64,000 bases of DNA, from the NCBI RefSeq assembly GCF_004193775.1, contig NC_041021.1, forward strand, positions 36,591,718 to 36,655,717. Direction: 5' to 3'. How positions within the stretch are numbered: the first letter of the stretch is position 1; each line of letters opens with the position of its first letter. Source of the stretch: Glycine soja. Lineage: Eukaryota; Streptophyta; Magnoliopsida; Fabales; Fabaceae. Of the stretch, positions 24,440 to 35,240 are shown piece by piece. Made by a program: the position numbers and the translations under genes. The notes under the pieces are model-generated. The model was not told the origin of the DNA. It did no database searches and saw nothing but the letters and a program-made list of their open reading frames with translations.

Positions 24440-24858
24440 GTGTCTTTACATTATTCTTTGTTTGCGTTTCCTCTGATTTTAGGGTTACACTCTGATTGAT
24501 GATCATGCCTCTTCTGAATATAAATGGAAACACAGCCAAGTTCTCTATCAGGTTATTTGGTCCCTAAATTTCAATTCTTTTTGGGGGGTCATGGACCATT
24601 ATCATGAATGCCCCAATGCGTTGTCTATTTGAATTTGCCACTGAATGTCCTAAATAAAATGATTGAAATTTGTGCTATCCTTTCTTTCTAGCAACAGTAA
24701 AAAGTCAAAACTTATTGGTTTGGCTTAGTGTTAAGGGTGTTTCTGAATGTTCTTTATATTTTACTTACCTACTTTTGTTGTTGTTGTTGTAATTATTCCC
24801 GGAGCATTCTTTCCATCTGGCATTTTGATGATAAGGATTCCATTGTGCTGTGTTATAG
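24440..24858 (+). other. 5' UTR intron of the MUSTANG-like gene
   Basis: The donor CAACCAG|GTGTCT at 24440 and the acceptor TGTTATAG at 24851-24858 place the ATG four bases into the second exon. The upstream leader around 24300-24439 is CT-rich, like plant 5' UTRs. Confidence 0.6.
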
Positions 24859-24861
24859 GTC

Positions 24862-27229
24862 ATGGCTGCTATGAAGATAATTGCAATATGTCAGTCGGGA
24901 GGTAAGTTTGTGACTGGCAAAGATGGTTGTTTGTCATATAAAGGTGGTGATGCTCATGCTATAGACATTGGTGATCTAATGAAGTTTGATGAGTTCAAGG
25001 AAGAAGTGGCAGAAATGTTTAATATTAGAGCTGATAGCATGTCTATCAAGTATTTCCTTCCAGGGAATAAGAAGATTCTCATTACTATTTCTAATGACAA
25101 GGATCTACAACGAATGATCAAATTTCATGGGAGTTCTTCTACTGTTGATATCTATATCCTTATTGAAGAGGTAGCTGCCCCTGAGGTGTCAAACATGCCT
25201 GCCAGTAGGTAGTTATCTTTGTTTCTGGGCTATAATAACATCTCATTGTTATTTTGTGGAACTTTCTAGAGTTTAATTTTGGAATTCCTGGGCTTTTAGG
25301 TCAAGCAGAACAACCTTGTCTGAAACAGTAGCAGTAGCACCGGAGCCACTCAATGCTTTTCACACTGCTGTTGCTGATGGTGTGCTTGATGTCGTTCATG
25401 ATACCAATCAAATTGATACAAATACGGACATGGACACTCCTCTAGAAGTTCCCCCTGTTCCTCTTCAATCCTCAAATGATGAGAAGTATGCCAAAGGGGC
25501 ACAGCAGTGGCAGAATACTATAACTGGAGTGGGTCAAAGGTTCAGCAGTGTACATGAATTTCGAGAATCCTTGCGTAAATATGCCATTGCTCATCAATTT
25601 GCCTTTAAATATAAGAAAAATGATAGTCATCGTGTAACTGTTAAATGCAAAGCAGAAGGTTGTCCTTGGAGAATTCATGCATCAAGGTTGTCAACTACTC
25701 AATTGATATGTATCAAGAAAATGAATTCAACTCATACCTGTGAAGGGGCTTTTGCAACAACTGGGCATCAAGCAACTAGGAGTTGGGTGGCCAGTATTAT
25801 AAAGGAGAAGTTGAAAGATTTTCCGGATTACAAGCCCAAGGACATTGTCAATGACATCAAACAGGAATATGGAATTCAGCTTAACTATTTTCAGGCATGG
25901 CGTGGGAAAGAGATTGCTAAGGAGCAGCTTCAGGGTTCTTATAAAGAGGCATATAGTCAGTTACCTTTCTTCTGTAAAAAATTAATGGAGGCTAACCCTG
26001 GAAGTCTTGCGATGTGCACTACTAAGGAAGACTCAAGCTTTGATCGTCTCTTTGTATCACTTCATGCTTTGTTGCTTGGCTTCCAACAAGGTTGTCGACC
26101 ACTGATTTTCCTTGATAGCATTCCATTGAAATCAAAATACCAAGGAACTTTGTTAGCAGCAACGTCTGCGGATGCCGATGATGGTGTATTTCCTGTTGCC
26201 TTTGCCATTGTTGATGATGCTGAATCGGACGATAGCTGGCATTGGTTCTTACTTCAACTAAAGTCGGTACTGTCAACATCTTGTCCCATAACATTTGTGG
26301 CAGACAGAGAGAAGGGGCTGAAAACTTCTATTGCTGAAATATTTGAAGGTTCATTTCATGCATACTGCCTGCGATACTTAACTGAGCAACTTTTTAGAGA
26401 CTTGAAAGGGCAGTTTTCTCACGAGGTAATGCGACTCATGATTGAAGATTTGTATGCTGCTGCTTATGCAACCAAACCAGAAGGCTTTCAAAACTCAATG
26501 GAGAGCATTAAAAAGATTTCTGAAGAAGCATACAATTGGATTATTCAAAGTGAGCCCCAGAACTGGGCAAATTCATTTTTTCTGGGTACTAGGTATAATC
26601 ACATGACATCAAACTTTGGGGAGCTGTTCTATAATTGGGCAGCTGATGCAGATGAATTGCCGATAACACAGATGGTTGATGTAATTAGGGGTAAGATTAT
26701 GGAGTTAATTATTTCCAGAAAGGCAGTATCTGATCAATGGGAAACTAGGTTGAGTCCAACCATGGAGGAGAAGCTTAAGAAGGAAAGCCAAAAATCTAAT
26801 TCACTTTCAGTTCTACAATCAACCTGTAGCACCTATGAGGTTTGTGGCGACACAACTGAGGTGGTTGATATTGATAGGTGGGAATGTAGTTGCAAGGCCT
26901 GGCAGCTGACTGGTGTGCCATGCTGCCATGCCATTGCTGTCATTAGTGGCATTGACCAGAGTTTTTATGATTATTGCTCCAGATACTGTACAGCTGAGAG
27001 CTATAGGCTGACTTACTCGGAGATTGTACATCCAATTTTAGACATGGAAGTGTCTGCTTCAAAAGATTCTCAGCTTGTGGTAACAGTAACACCTCCTCCC
27101 ACCAAAAGACCACCTGGTCGGCCAGCTATGAAGCGATTTGGATCTCAGGAAGTAGTCAAGCGCCATCTCCATTGCAGTCGATGCAAGGGACTTGGGCATA
27201 ACAAGTCTACTTGCAAGGAGCAATTATAG
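24862..27229 (+). CDS. MUG: MUSTANG-type domesticated Mutator transposase with PB1 domain, 758 aa
   Basis: Exons are 24862-25208 and 25300-27229, splitting an Arg codon; the intron runs GTAGTTAT to CTTTTAG. Residues ~4-98 form a PB1 domain (VTGKDGCLSYKGGDAHAIDI, then a Phe/Asp-rich core). Residues ~192-266 are the MuDR-type DNA-binding region with CKAEGCPW and HTC. Residues ~383-479 are the MULE transposase core with two acidic positions at LDSIPLKSKYQG (Asp388) and VADREKGLK (Asp451). SWIM zinc-finger ligands are Cys645, Cys647, Cys658 and His659. The tail has an AT-hook-like KRPPGRPAMKR and a C-x2-C-x4-H-x4-C zinc knuckle (CSRCKGLGHNKSTC). PB1 plus MULE is the hallmark of MUSTANG family B host genes. 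There are no flanking TIRs and the frame is intact, so this is a host gene; a nuclear regulatory role is expected from the family. Confidence 0.9.
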
Positions 27230-27246
27230 TGCTGGGGACACCGTTG

Positions 27247-27372
27247 GTAAGTGCTTCCTTGAATAAAACAAATTATTTTGCTCTGCAGAATCCTGAATTT
27301 TTGCTGTTGAGTCTTAAAAGTGCAATGTTGGGTTGACAATTGACTAATTATTTCCTTTTTCAATTTTATCAG
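27247..27372 (+). other. Probable 3' UTR intron of the MUSTANG-like gene
   Basis: CCGTTG|GTAAGTGC gives a strong donor 17 bases after the stop codon, and TTTTATCAG at 27364-27372 is a good acceptor. The junction lies within 50 bases of the stop, so it would not be expected to trigger nonsense-mediated decay. Confidence 0.5.
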
Positions 27373-29900
27373 AACAGAGTTTCAGCAAGGATCGGTAGCA
27401 CAAGGATCTGTACAATGCATCTAACTGCTCTTCTGAAGGGACTGAAAAAAAAAACTAGAATTAATGTAGTTTAGTTGTACGATAAGCATAGTGGTTTCAT
27501 GGTATTTAGTATTCTTTTGCACATGGTTTGCTAGTTTAAATTCATGCTGCAATCTTGACAAGTTCGATTCCCCCTTGTTTGAAATATCTCCTTAGTCCGG
27601 GCAAATGCGATGGATGTGTGTGGCAGACAAATAAAATTAGCGAGGACCTCTCTTGGTTCTAGCTCGTTACAGGCGGATAAATGGTCTGCTTTACTAAATA
27701 AATTCTGCTTCCACAATTGCATTAGATTGTAAATACTGAATACATCATCAATAAAGAGTAGATATTGGGATTGGGGGTTTCTCTACTTGGTTGTTTTAAG
27801 GTTGAGAAATATTGAATGTAATTTAAACCAGTGCTTAATTTTAATCAATTTGTATTGAAGCATATGCACGGTGTGGGAAATTTATTCTTGGTATTGGATT
27901 TTAATCAATTACAGAATTAATTTTAACCAAACTGTATTGAATTAATTTTAACCAAACTGTATTGAATTAATTATCGAATGTAATTTGAATCAGTACCTAA
28001 AAATTCAGAGAAGCACAGAGATATTTTGATCTCTGGTATCACCTTCTCTTGTAAATGGTTATAATGACAACATGACCTTACGCTACCTACCATAACCATC
28101 AATTGCAAAGCTAAAGTAGAATTTGTTAAGCCATGGTCTACCACATTGACAGCAGTCACAACATCATACTGAAACTAGTAGTCTTGTACAAACAAAACAT
28201 GACCAAAATAAAAGCTGAATATGCAAAAACCTTGTATTGGATCTGCACCCTTCAAATTTTGTATCTTCGTTCTATGATCTTCTTACATTACAACGAAATA
28301 GATGTGAAGTTTCTTAAATAGACACTACATCTTATTTTCTACTTACATATTTTATTATTTATATTTAATTTGATTTAAAAAGAAAAATAAAAGGCTGCAT
28401 TGAGCACCTGTAGCCTCTTCATAAGCACGCTGGTTGCATGATGTTAGTAACATATTCTAGGATAATTTTTTAAATATTAATTAAAATTTATTTAAAATTA
28501 AAAAATGACGAGTGAGATTCATTAAATAAGAAATAAAACTCATGAAATTTTATGATTTCTAATAAATTAATACAATAATAAAAATTGTGTTAGAAAATGT
28601 GTATGGAAATACTCAAAGTTAATTCTTTTTACATTAATACATGCTTTAATGTAAAATTTACGTTTAAAAATTTCAAAATATAGTTGAATTTGCGCCTATA
28701 TAAATTTTTTGAAGCAAATCTATGTCTATATATTTATTCTGGTCTTTTATTTTTTTTAATATAATAAAAGGATAATTAAAAATATCAAAATATCTTATCT
28801 GTATTGCTATATATATAACCAATAGGAGTAGGATTAGATTAGTTTTCAAAATGAAATATACGGCATTTATATATTGATATTATACTTTAATCATACTTTT
28901 TTTTATTGTCATCTATTTAAAGTTAGTTAGTTTTCCTTAAAAAAAAAAAAAAAAAAAGTTAGTTCCCTGTTCATTAGCATAGCAGGAAGGAAGGAAGAGG
29001 CAGGTAAAAAAACCCAGGGCGAAACGACGGAACGATGGAAAGGAGATAATTTTTTTTCAAAATTATCAAATGGGTTCTTTAGGAGTTATAATTGATAGTT
29101 GTTTCTCAATTTCATCTTTACTACAAAGGGCACATGAGATTCTCACCACCTCATATGGTTCCCGTAGGAGGTTTTTTTTAAAAAAAAAAAAAATTCTTTC
29201 TATTTTGATAGTTTGAATAGTTTTTATACATTTGTCAAAAATATGAATGATTCAATATTCATGGTTCAAATTTAACAAATTGATAAGCAATTCATCGTAT
29301 AAATTAATTAAAAAAAACTAATAACCAACGCATGCCTTCCTAGATATAAACAATTAGTCAAAACAAAAACAAAAGATTAAAAAGATATATTATAGCAACT
29401 GCTGTGAAGCATAAAAGATCAGTAAAATTTAAATTAATATTCAAAAGGAATAAATTATAGATTATTCTATAATTTTAAATTGAAAGTCATAAATTGTGTT
29501 ATTATTATTATTTTCTTTTTTTAAAGTAAAAAAAAACTTTATGACTTTAATGTTTAATTTGTTTTCAACACTTAACAGAGTATTTTTTTTCATTAAAGCC
29601 ATAAAATTCTTTCCTGATTCAATTTTTTATTAATTTTTTTCAACACGATTTTAAAGTGGTAAGAGAATATTTTTTTTAAGTAGGGATTATTTACTACTTT
29701 AAAGTTATAAATAATTTTTTATTTTATTTATTTTACGAATTAATGCATATTTTCTTTTTAGTTTTATTTAATATTTTTTTATATTATTTTATTTAATATA
29801 TTATATATATATTTTTTACTATGACTTAAACTACCACTTTTTTTAAATATTAATTTAAATTTTATTCTCATTTAATAATTTTAGAAAAGTACCCTCTTTC
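27373..29900. other. 3' UTR and intergenic DNA
   Basis: No gene is supported. Near 27915-27965 a ~25-base unit (GAATTAATTTTAACCAAACT then GTATT) is tandemly duplicated. A 19-base A run at about 28941-28959 is flanked by AGTTAGTT on both sides. The rest is AT-rich. Confidence 0.45.
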
Positions 29901-29984
29901 CATGTGTCGCCAAAGGCCCAATCATCAAAGGAGATCCGGAAGGGATCCTTCATTCTGATCCAAAACCCTAAAACCCTCACTCAC

Positions 29985-30683
29985 ATGATGAACCCTCCAC
30001 CGGCGAAACCCGCTCCTCCGGGAGGAGACACGACCCTGAAGGGAGAATGCGGCAACTGCGGCTGGAAGGAGCGTCGGCTCCTCCACTGGCTCTGGATTCG
30101 CGGCATGAACCGCTTGGTGTGTACCTCCTGCGTCCTCCGCCTCCACCCCTCCTTCTTCTGCCCCTCCTGCTTCGACTTCTTCGACCACCCTCTCTCCAAC
30201 ACCTCCTCCGCCTTCGCCCACCGCTTCGTCTCCTGCACCAAGTGCTCCTCCCTCACCCACCTCTCCTGCCTCCCTTCCCCTCCCCCCTCTCCCTTCCTCT
30301 GCCCCCCCTGCTCCCAACACAACTTCTCCTTCTTCCCCGATTCCACCGCCCCCTTAGATAAACGCCGCGCCCTCATCCTCCTCTGCGCCTGCAAGCTCGC
30401 CGCGGCCTCCGTCGCTAAATCCCTCGCCCTCGCCCGGACCAGAGTCGAACGCACCGTCCGCGAGGCCGCCCTCGCCAGAAAGAGGGCCCGGGACGCTCTC
30501 GACCATTGCTCCACCGTGGAGAAGATCAAGCGCCTCGGCCTCCTAGGCACCTTCGATGCTTCTAACTCTAAGTATTTGGGAATGGGAACGATGAATCATA
30601 ACCATAATAATGTTACTGTTTTGAATGGCTTCGTGGGACCTCAGGGCAAGGTTAAGGCTGATGTCAACAACATTGATGCCTAA
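29985..30683 (+). CDS. PHD-like zinc-finger protein, 232 aa
   Basis: A single GC-rich coding exon; the first ATG in frame is at 29985, with a second at 29988. Cysteine spacing is regular. A first set is Cys22-x2-Cys25 and Cys46-x2-Cys49. It is followed by a C4-His-C3 pattern: Cys59/62, Cys84/87, His92/Cys95 and Cys106/109. The second set has the order of a PHD finger, although the usual aromatic residue before the last Cys pair is not evident. Residues ~125-185 are Ala/Arg-rich and probably helical (ALARTRVERTVREAALARK). I recognise the plant RING/FYVE/PHD-type superfamily but not a specific member; a nuclear or chromatin role would be inference. Codons prefer C at the third position, unlike the surrounding AT-rich DNA. 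Confidence 0.75.
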   Translation: MMNPPPAKPAPPGGDTTLKGECGNCGWKERRLLHWLWIRGMNRLVCTSCVLRLHPSFFCPSCFDFFDHPLSNTSSAFAHRFVSCTKCSSLTHLSCLPSPPPSPFLCPPCSQHNFSFFPDSTAPLDKRRALILLCACKLAAASVAKSLALARTRVERTVREAALARKRARDALDHCSTVEKIKRLGLLGTFDASNSKYLGMGTMNHNHNNVTVLNGFVGPQGKVKADVNNIDA

Positions 30684-31480
30684 TTGCCCAATCGAGTAGC
30701 GTAGTTCATCTAACATTTTGCTCTGGAAAAACCATTCGGATTTCTCAAGGTTATTTATTTTGTTTTCTTTCTTCCGTCAATGGTGTGCTGGTTTTGTGGC
30801 TTACGTTATGAACAACACATTGTTTTGAATGCAGGCAGAGGAAGAGACTGACTGTGTTCTGGACTTGTTATTGCGGTGGGATTTTGAGTAAGAACACATC
30901 TCACTAGTTTTTTTTTTTCTCTCAAAGCATACGGTTGATTCGTTTCATTATCCATTCCTTTATTCCCTTGTAAAGCCCGCGTACCATTGTGATTATGCAA
31001 TTCTATTTCATTTTAAGTGCCCCCGGCTGTAATTAAGTCATGCAAAAAATTTTCCCCATTAGTGAGTATCATTTTTTTTTTTTAGTCCATTTTCTTTTTA
31101 GTTTCTATATTAGGTGACTGATGGTGACAGACTCCTCACATTGACTTTGGATATCTTGGATTCATTAGCTATCAATTTTGGAATTGATTGGATTTGGGAA
31201 TTCTTTTTCATTGGGGAGATTTTAGTTTAGACTTGGGCCATAGCAAATTTCACGTTTGAGAACTGGTTAGTAGTTTGCTAGAGTTGCTGTTTGCAGCAGA
31301 AGAAATTTAAATATATTTTGTATTCAATTTAATGTCAGGTTTATGTTTCTGCTTACCCAGCTATTGTGTTTGCTGGGAGTAGGGCATGCCTTAACAAACT
31401 GTTGAAGATCAACAGTTTCTCTCCGTTGGCTCTTGATGTTCCGTTTTAATTCTCATGGTAAAAATTATCGCGTGACCTTG
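30684..31480. other. 3' region of the PHD-like gene and intergenic DNA
   Basis: A possible 3' UTR intron runs from TCTCAAG|GTTATT (about 30750) to GAATGCAG (about 30835). Nothing else is supported. Confidence 0.35.
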
Positions 31481-31487
31481 TCGGCCC

Positions 31488-31858
31488 TTTTCTTTTTTTG
31501 ATAAGCTTAAATTTTATTGAATTAAGAGTGCTAGTGGATGAAGCATTAGGGATGCTCAGTCAAGCACCAAAAATGGAAGTACAGAACATGGGAAATTCTG
31601 CATATTATGAAAACTAAAAGCAAAACACGAAAACATCCACCAAATGCCTTGAGCAAAGTGGCCTTACATCTAGACAAATACCATTTGAAATGGCCAAAAC
31701 AAAAGATCATATTTCCTTGGCTTATATAGTCCCCTTCCACAAAGTTACTAAGTCCAAATCTAATATGTTATACTTCCCACAGATCATGGCCTCCAGCTGG
31801 AGAATACAAAATCAGCACACGGAAAACATGATTTGAGTTTTGTATGGAAAAATCCTGA
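31488..31858 (-). mobile_element. 5'-truncated LINE 3' tail (probable)
   Basis: Read on the minus strand, the segment ends TCAATAAAATTTAAGCTTATC followed by an A-rich tail, the typical 3' end of plant LINEs. The flanks share an imperfect direct repeat, CGTGACCTTGT near 31471 and CGTGCCCTTGT near 31860, a plausible target-site duplication. No RT motif remains. Confidence 0.4.
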
Positions 31859-31869
31859 CACGTGCCCTT

Positions 31870-34115
31870 GTTAGTCTTTCAGGGCAATCTGAAGTTTACG
31901 TTCTTTTGAGGCAGCTTAATATGTATGTATGCACTGCATGAATTGGGGATGTCATGCTGTTATTTGTGTTGCTTTCTCTTCAGACTGACTCTTGAATATT
32001 TTGTGGAGTGGTGATGGTCACATTGTGCTCATATTCTGCTGCTAGCATCACAGTAGAACAGCCTCTTTTTCTCTATTTTTCTTGTGCAGGTCGCATTTTA
32101 CTTGGGGTGGAAAGGGAGGTTATTTAAATCTGCTTAGGTTCCTAGATAAATTATTATCACGAGATTCACGAGTATTATGTTCCACAGACAATTTAAGATG
32201 CTATTTTGTCTGTCATTTTGGATTGAGTAGACATATTATGTTGTGAATGGTAATGAGCAATACATGAATCCTTCTATGTCTATTGAGTATTGATGGTTGA
32301 TATCATTGATAAAGAGCGTTCAGCACTTAAGGTGTGGGGAGGTGGAAGCTACTTTAAAAAATACATGGTTTATCTTATTTCAGAAGTTGTAACATTAGAG
32401 GAACTCTTCAATTGTACATATTAGTAATTCTTGTATAGTCTTGACTAGGTCCGGCATTATGGAAATCAAATCAGAATACGGTCTTAAATCTATGTATTTA
32501 CGTAGGATAAACAATCTTCCGAAAATGGAATTGCAAATTCTTTAAACATGCTATATTCCAAGAGGAAACAGTTGCTGATTAAGAAATAATTAAGGGAACA
32601 TTTGTTTAACGGAATAATATTGTATTATTAAGAATCATGTTTCTAGTAATAGTCTACCAAAAAAAATATTTTTGGAATATTATAATTAGAAATGTTATTT
32701 TTTTTAGTCTATTAATGTGTTTGATTATATTTTAATATTTCTAGGAAAATTTTTAATATTAAAAATGAATAAAAAAGAAGTTACATGTGTTAGGATATAA
32801 CTTTTCATATTTTCATATAAATATCATTTTTTTCATCTCTGCTCGTGGAAATAACAATGTATACTGAAAGACTTTTCCAACAATTAACAATATTTGAAAA
32901 TAATTTTTTAAAAACTTGTCATAAATATAGATATGTTGCATTTCCATTATTACAATCCCAAAAACAAACTTTTAATTTGTGAAATAAGCGTGCAATAATG
33001 GTGGACAAATACCCAAAAACTAAATAAAAAATAATAGGCGAGACAAATACCCAGAAATTTGTAACTTAATAAATTTCATATAACTTTTTGTCTGAAGTCT
33101 AACAAAAGTAAATATAAAATACTATCCTTATTTTTTGACTTTTCATTATTTCACTTTTTTTCTTTTTCTATATGCGCTTTTCTCTCTAACCCTCTTTCTT
33201 CAAATGTTGTACCTTGGTCGTTAGCATGGACACCTTGGCCACTAATAAGGGACGTATGGACTGCTATTTTCCCTTTTTGTTTATTATTTCTTTTTTTTCA
33301 TTGTTAATTTATTCAAATATTTTCATTGTTATTTTTTTCTTATTGCTATGTTTTTTTTCCTTTTGGCCAACTTTAGTGAGGTTGCGTTATGCCGCCTTGC
33401 CACCATCGCCATCACTGTGACCCTATGGCAGTCTCATGTCGTCAGGCCCTACGTCCGGTGGTGTCAGGGGTCGCGCCTCCCCTGTGGAGGTGCTTCTTCA
33501 TTGTTGCACCGTCAAGGTGCTGTTAATATACATATATTATTTTGTCATCTAGAATTTTATAATAAAATTTATATTATTTTGTCATCTAGAATTTTATAGT
33601 AAAATTATTTTGTATAATACATAAGCACATCAAATAAGATACAATACAAAATTAATTAGATTGTGCATCGACCATCAAACAACATATAATAAAAAAAAGT
33701 TATCTTGTGATTCAACTACTTGTCCAGTACTATTTTATTTGTCTTATCTTTCTAGCAAATTAAACACACCCTAAGATTATACATGCAATAAACAAGTGTC
33801 AGCATAACAATTTTTTTTGTATGCTATCTCCGAAAATTTATTTAGAAAAAAAATGTTTGAAAAGATTAATATATTTTCTTGAAATATATGTATTTGACTA
33901 TTTTTAACTCAATAGTTTAACACTCCTCCTGGTCACTTTGTTATTGTTATTGGCCACATAAGGAAATTGGATACGAAATTCATTGGTGAAAGTACAAGGA
34001 TGAAAATGTTCGTGAAAATGTTTGATTATTAAAATACATCAAGGATTCGACGAATTAGGAGCATGGAAATTTCTCAAGGTGCCTTCTTTTCAATATGTAA
34101 CAACTAGCACGACCC
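31870..34115. other. Intergenic DNA
   Basis: No gene is supported. At 33532-33604 a ~37-base segment containing TTTTGTCATCTAGAATTTTA is tandemly duplicated. The short frames near 33214-33599 show no domain. Confidence 0.45.
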
Positions 34116-34120
34116 TTAAC

Positions 34121-34214
34121 TCACTAGAGCTGGCCTAGTGGTTGGAGATTTGAATAGTTTTTATGAAATCTTAGATTCATACCTCATTGTTGCTATCGCA
34201 TACAAAAAATTAAA
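34121..34214 (+). mobile_element. tRNA-derived SINE (probable)
   Basis: TGGCCTAGTGG at 34131-34141 is a perfect match to the RNA polymerase III A box. AGATTCATACC at 34173-34183 is a weaker B box at normal spacing. The segment ends in an A-rich CATACAAAAAATTAAA tail. A clear target-site duplication was not found. Confidence 0.45.
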
Positions 34215-34317
34215 TACTCGTCATGAAATCATGTTATATTAAGTACAGATAGTCTTTCTTCAAGTACAGATACTCCCTTGAATTTGATTAACACCACCCT
34301 CATTCAGTTGGCAGCTT

Positions 34318-35000
34318 GATCAAATCAGCAATCATTAGTAGCTTTCCAGCTATCTGAACATCCCCTTCAGCTAAATATAGCATGGGGCATCAGAACACTC
34401 AATAAGTAAAAAGACAATGAACCATAGTGGCTCTGACCACGAAAAATAACTCTCTTTTAAACAGCAGTTGATAGGTAGCATTGTCAAATTAACATAGATG
34501 TAGAGTAATGAAAAATCATCTGCAACATATAAATTAGACAGGTTAGTTTGTGCAAATCAATGGAACAAGATTAGAAGATCATGCTTTTAATGTCAGTGTG
34601 GATGTGCACGCATGCAATCATTAACTGTCATTGAAAAGAATCTCAAATCATCAAGTTGCTGCACTGGTCAGCGCTAGCTGGTAATTTGCCAAAAACTTGT
34701 ACATCTGAGATCATATGATTGCACCAAGAAGAATAAAATAGCTTCACAGACAAAGCATGTCATGTATACATTGTAAAAAGGAGTAAATCTATCCTTTTAA
34801 GTGAAGTCATATCCAAATCACAAGTCATTTCACATCTTACCAAGTAGAGCGTGGCAAATAAATCTGACAAAGCTAACATCTGCCCATCTGCATCTCTTGA
34901 AAGAATTGTCAGTGAGACAATTGTTTTTATTGCTGCAAGACTAGGTGCTGAAAAAACAATCCTTGATAGCAGCACTCGTGATGGAGCTGGCACATTAAGT
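34318..35000 (-). pseudogene. Two unassigned exon-like segments downstream of the PPR pseudogene
   Basis: The minus strand at about 34845-34999 reads VPAPSRVLLSRIVFSAPSLA and onward to LSDLFATLYL, and is then cut by a good donor (TTG|GTAAGATG). A second segment at about 34318-34376, after an ATATTTAG acceptor, reads EGDVQIAGKLLMIADLIKLP then Thr, Glu, stop. Both look coding in style but I do not recognise the protein. They may belong to an alternative 3' end of the PPR locus or to a separate gene remnant. The copia element separates them from the PPR part. Confidence 0.3.
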
Positions 35001-35240
35001 GTTGAATAAAGCATAAAGCTGCATGAGAGAGAGAGATATTGAAATCATACTGCATGTGTTTCGTATATGCAGTAACAGCACGAGGCTTAGAGTAGGAAGA
35101 TCAAGAATGCATCCCAAAAGCTTATTATTATTCTATGATAGCTATAGTATATATATGTACACGAAGGAAGCAGTTAGGTAGTTACAACCAATCAACTAAT
35201 CCTAACAGAATCACCTAACTTTCACATGGTGCTGCTAATA
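35000..35240 (-). repeat. 3' LTR of the copia element
   Basis: 241 bases, beginning TGTTGAATAAAG on the plus strand and ending GCTGCTAATA. It is identical to the other LTR except for four substitutions and a 2-base difference in a GA run. Confidence 0.93.

Noticed and set aside
27555..27580. GTTCGATTCCCCC resembles a tRNA T-loop
   Set aside because: The five bases before the loop do not pair with CCCCC, and no acceptor, D or anticodon arm is found upstream.
28941..28959. A19 tract flanked by AGTTAGTT repeats, as a retroposed element
   Set aside because: There is no sequence between the flanks other than the A run itself, so replication slippage is simpler.
29925..30550. Long minus-strand ORFs over the PHD-like gene
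   Set aside because: By-products of strong C-ending codon use on the plus strand; Gly/Glu- and Arg-rich low-complexity translations without domains.
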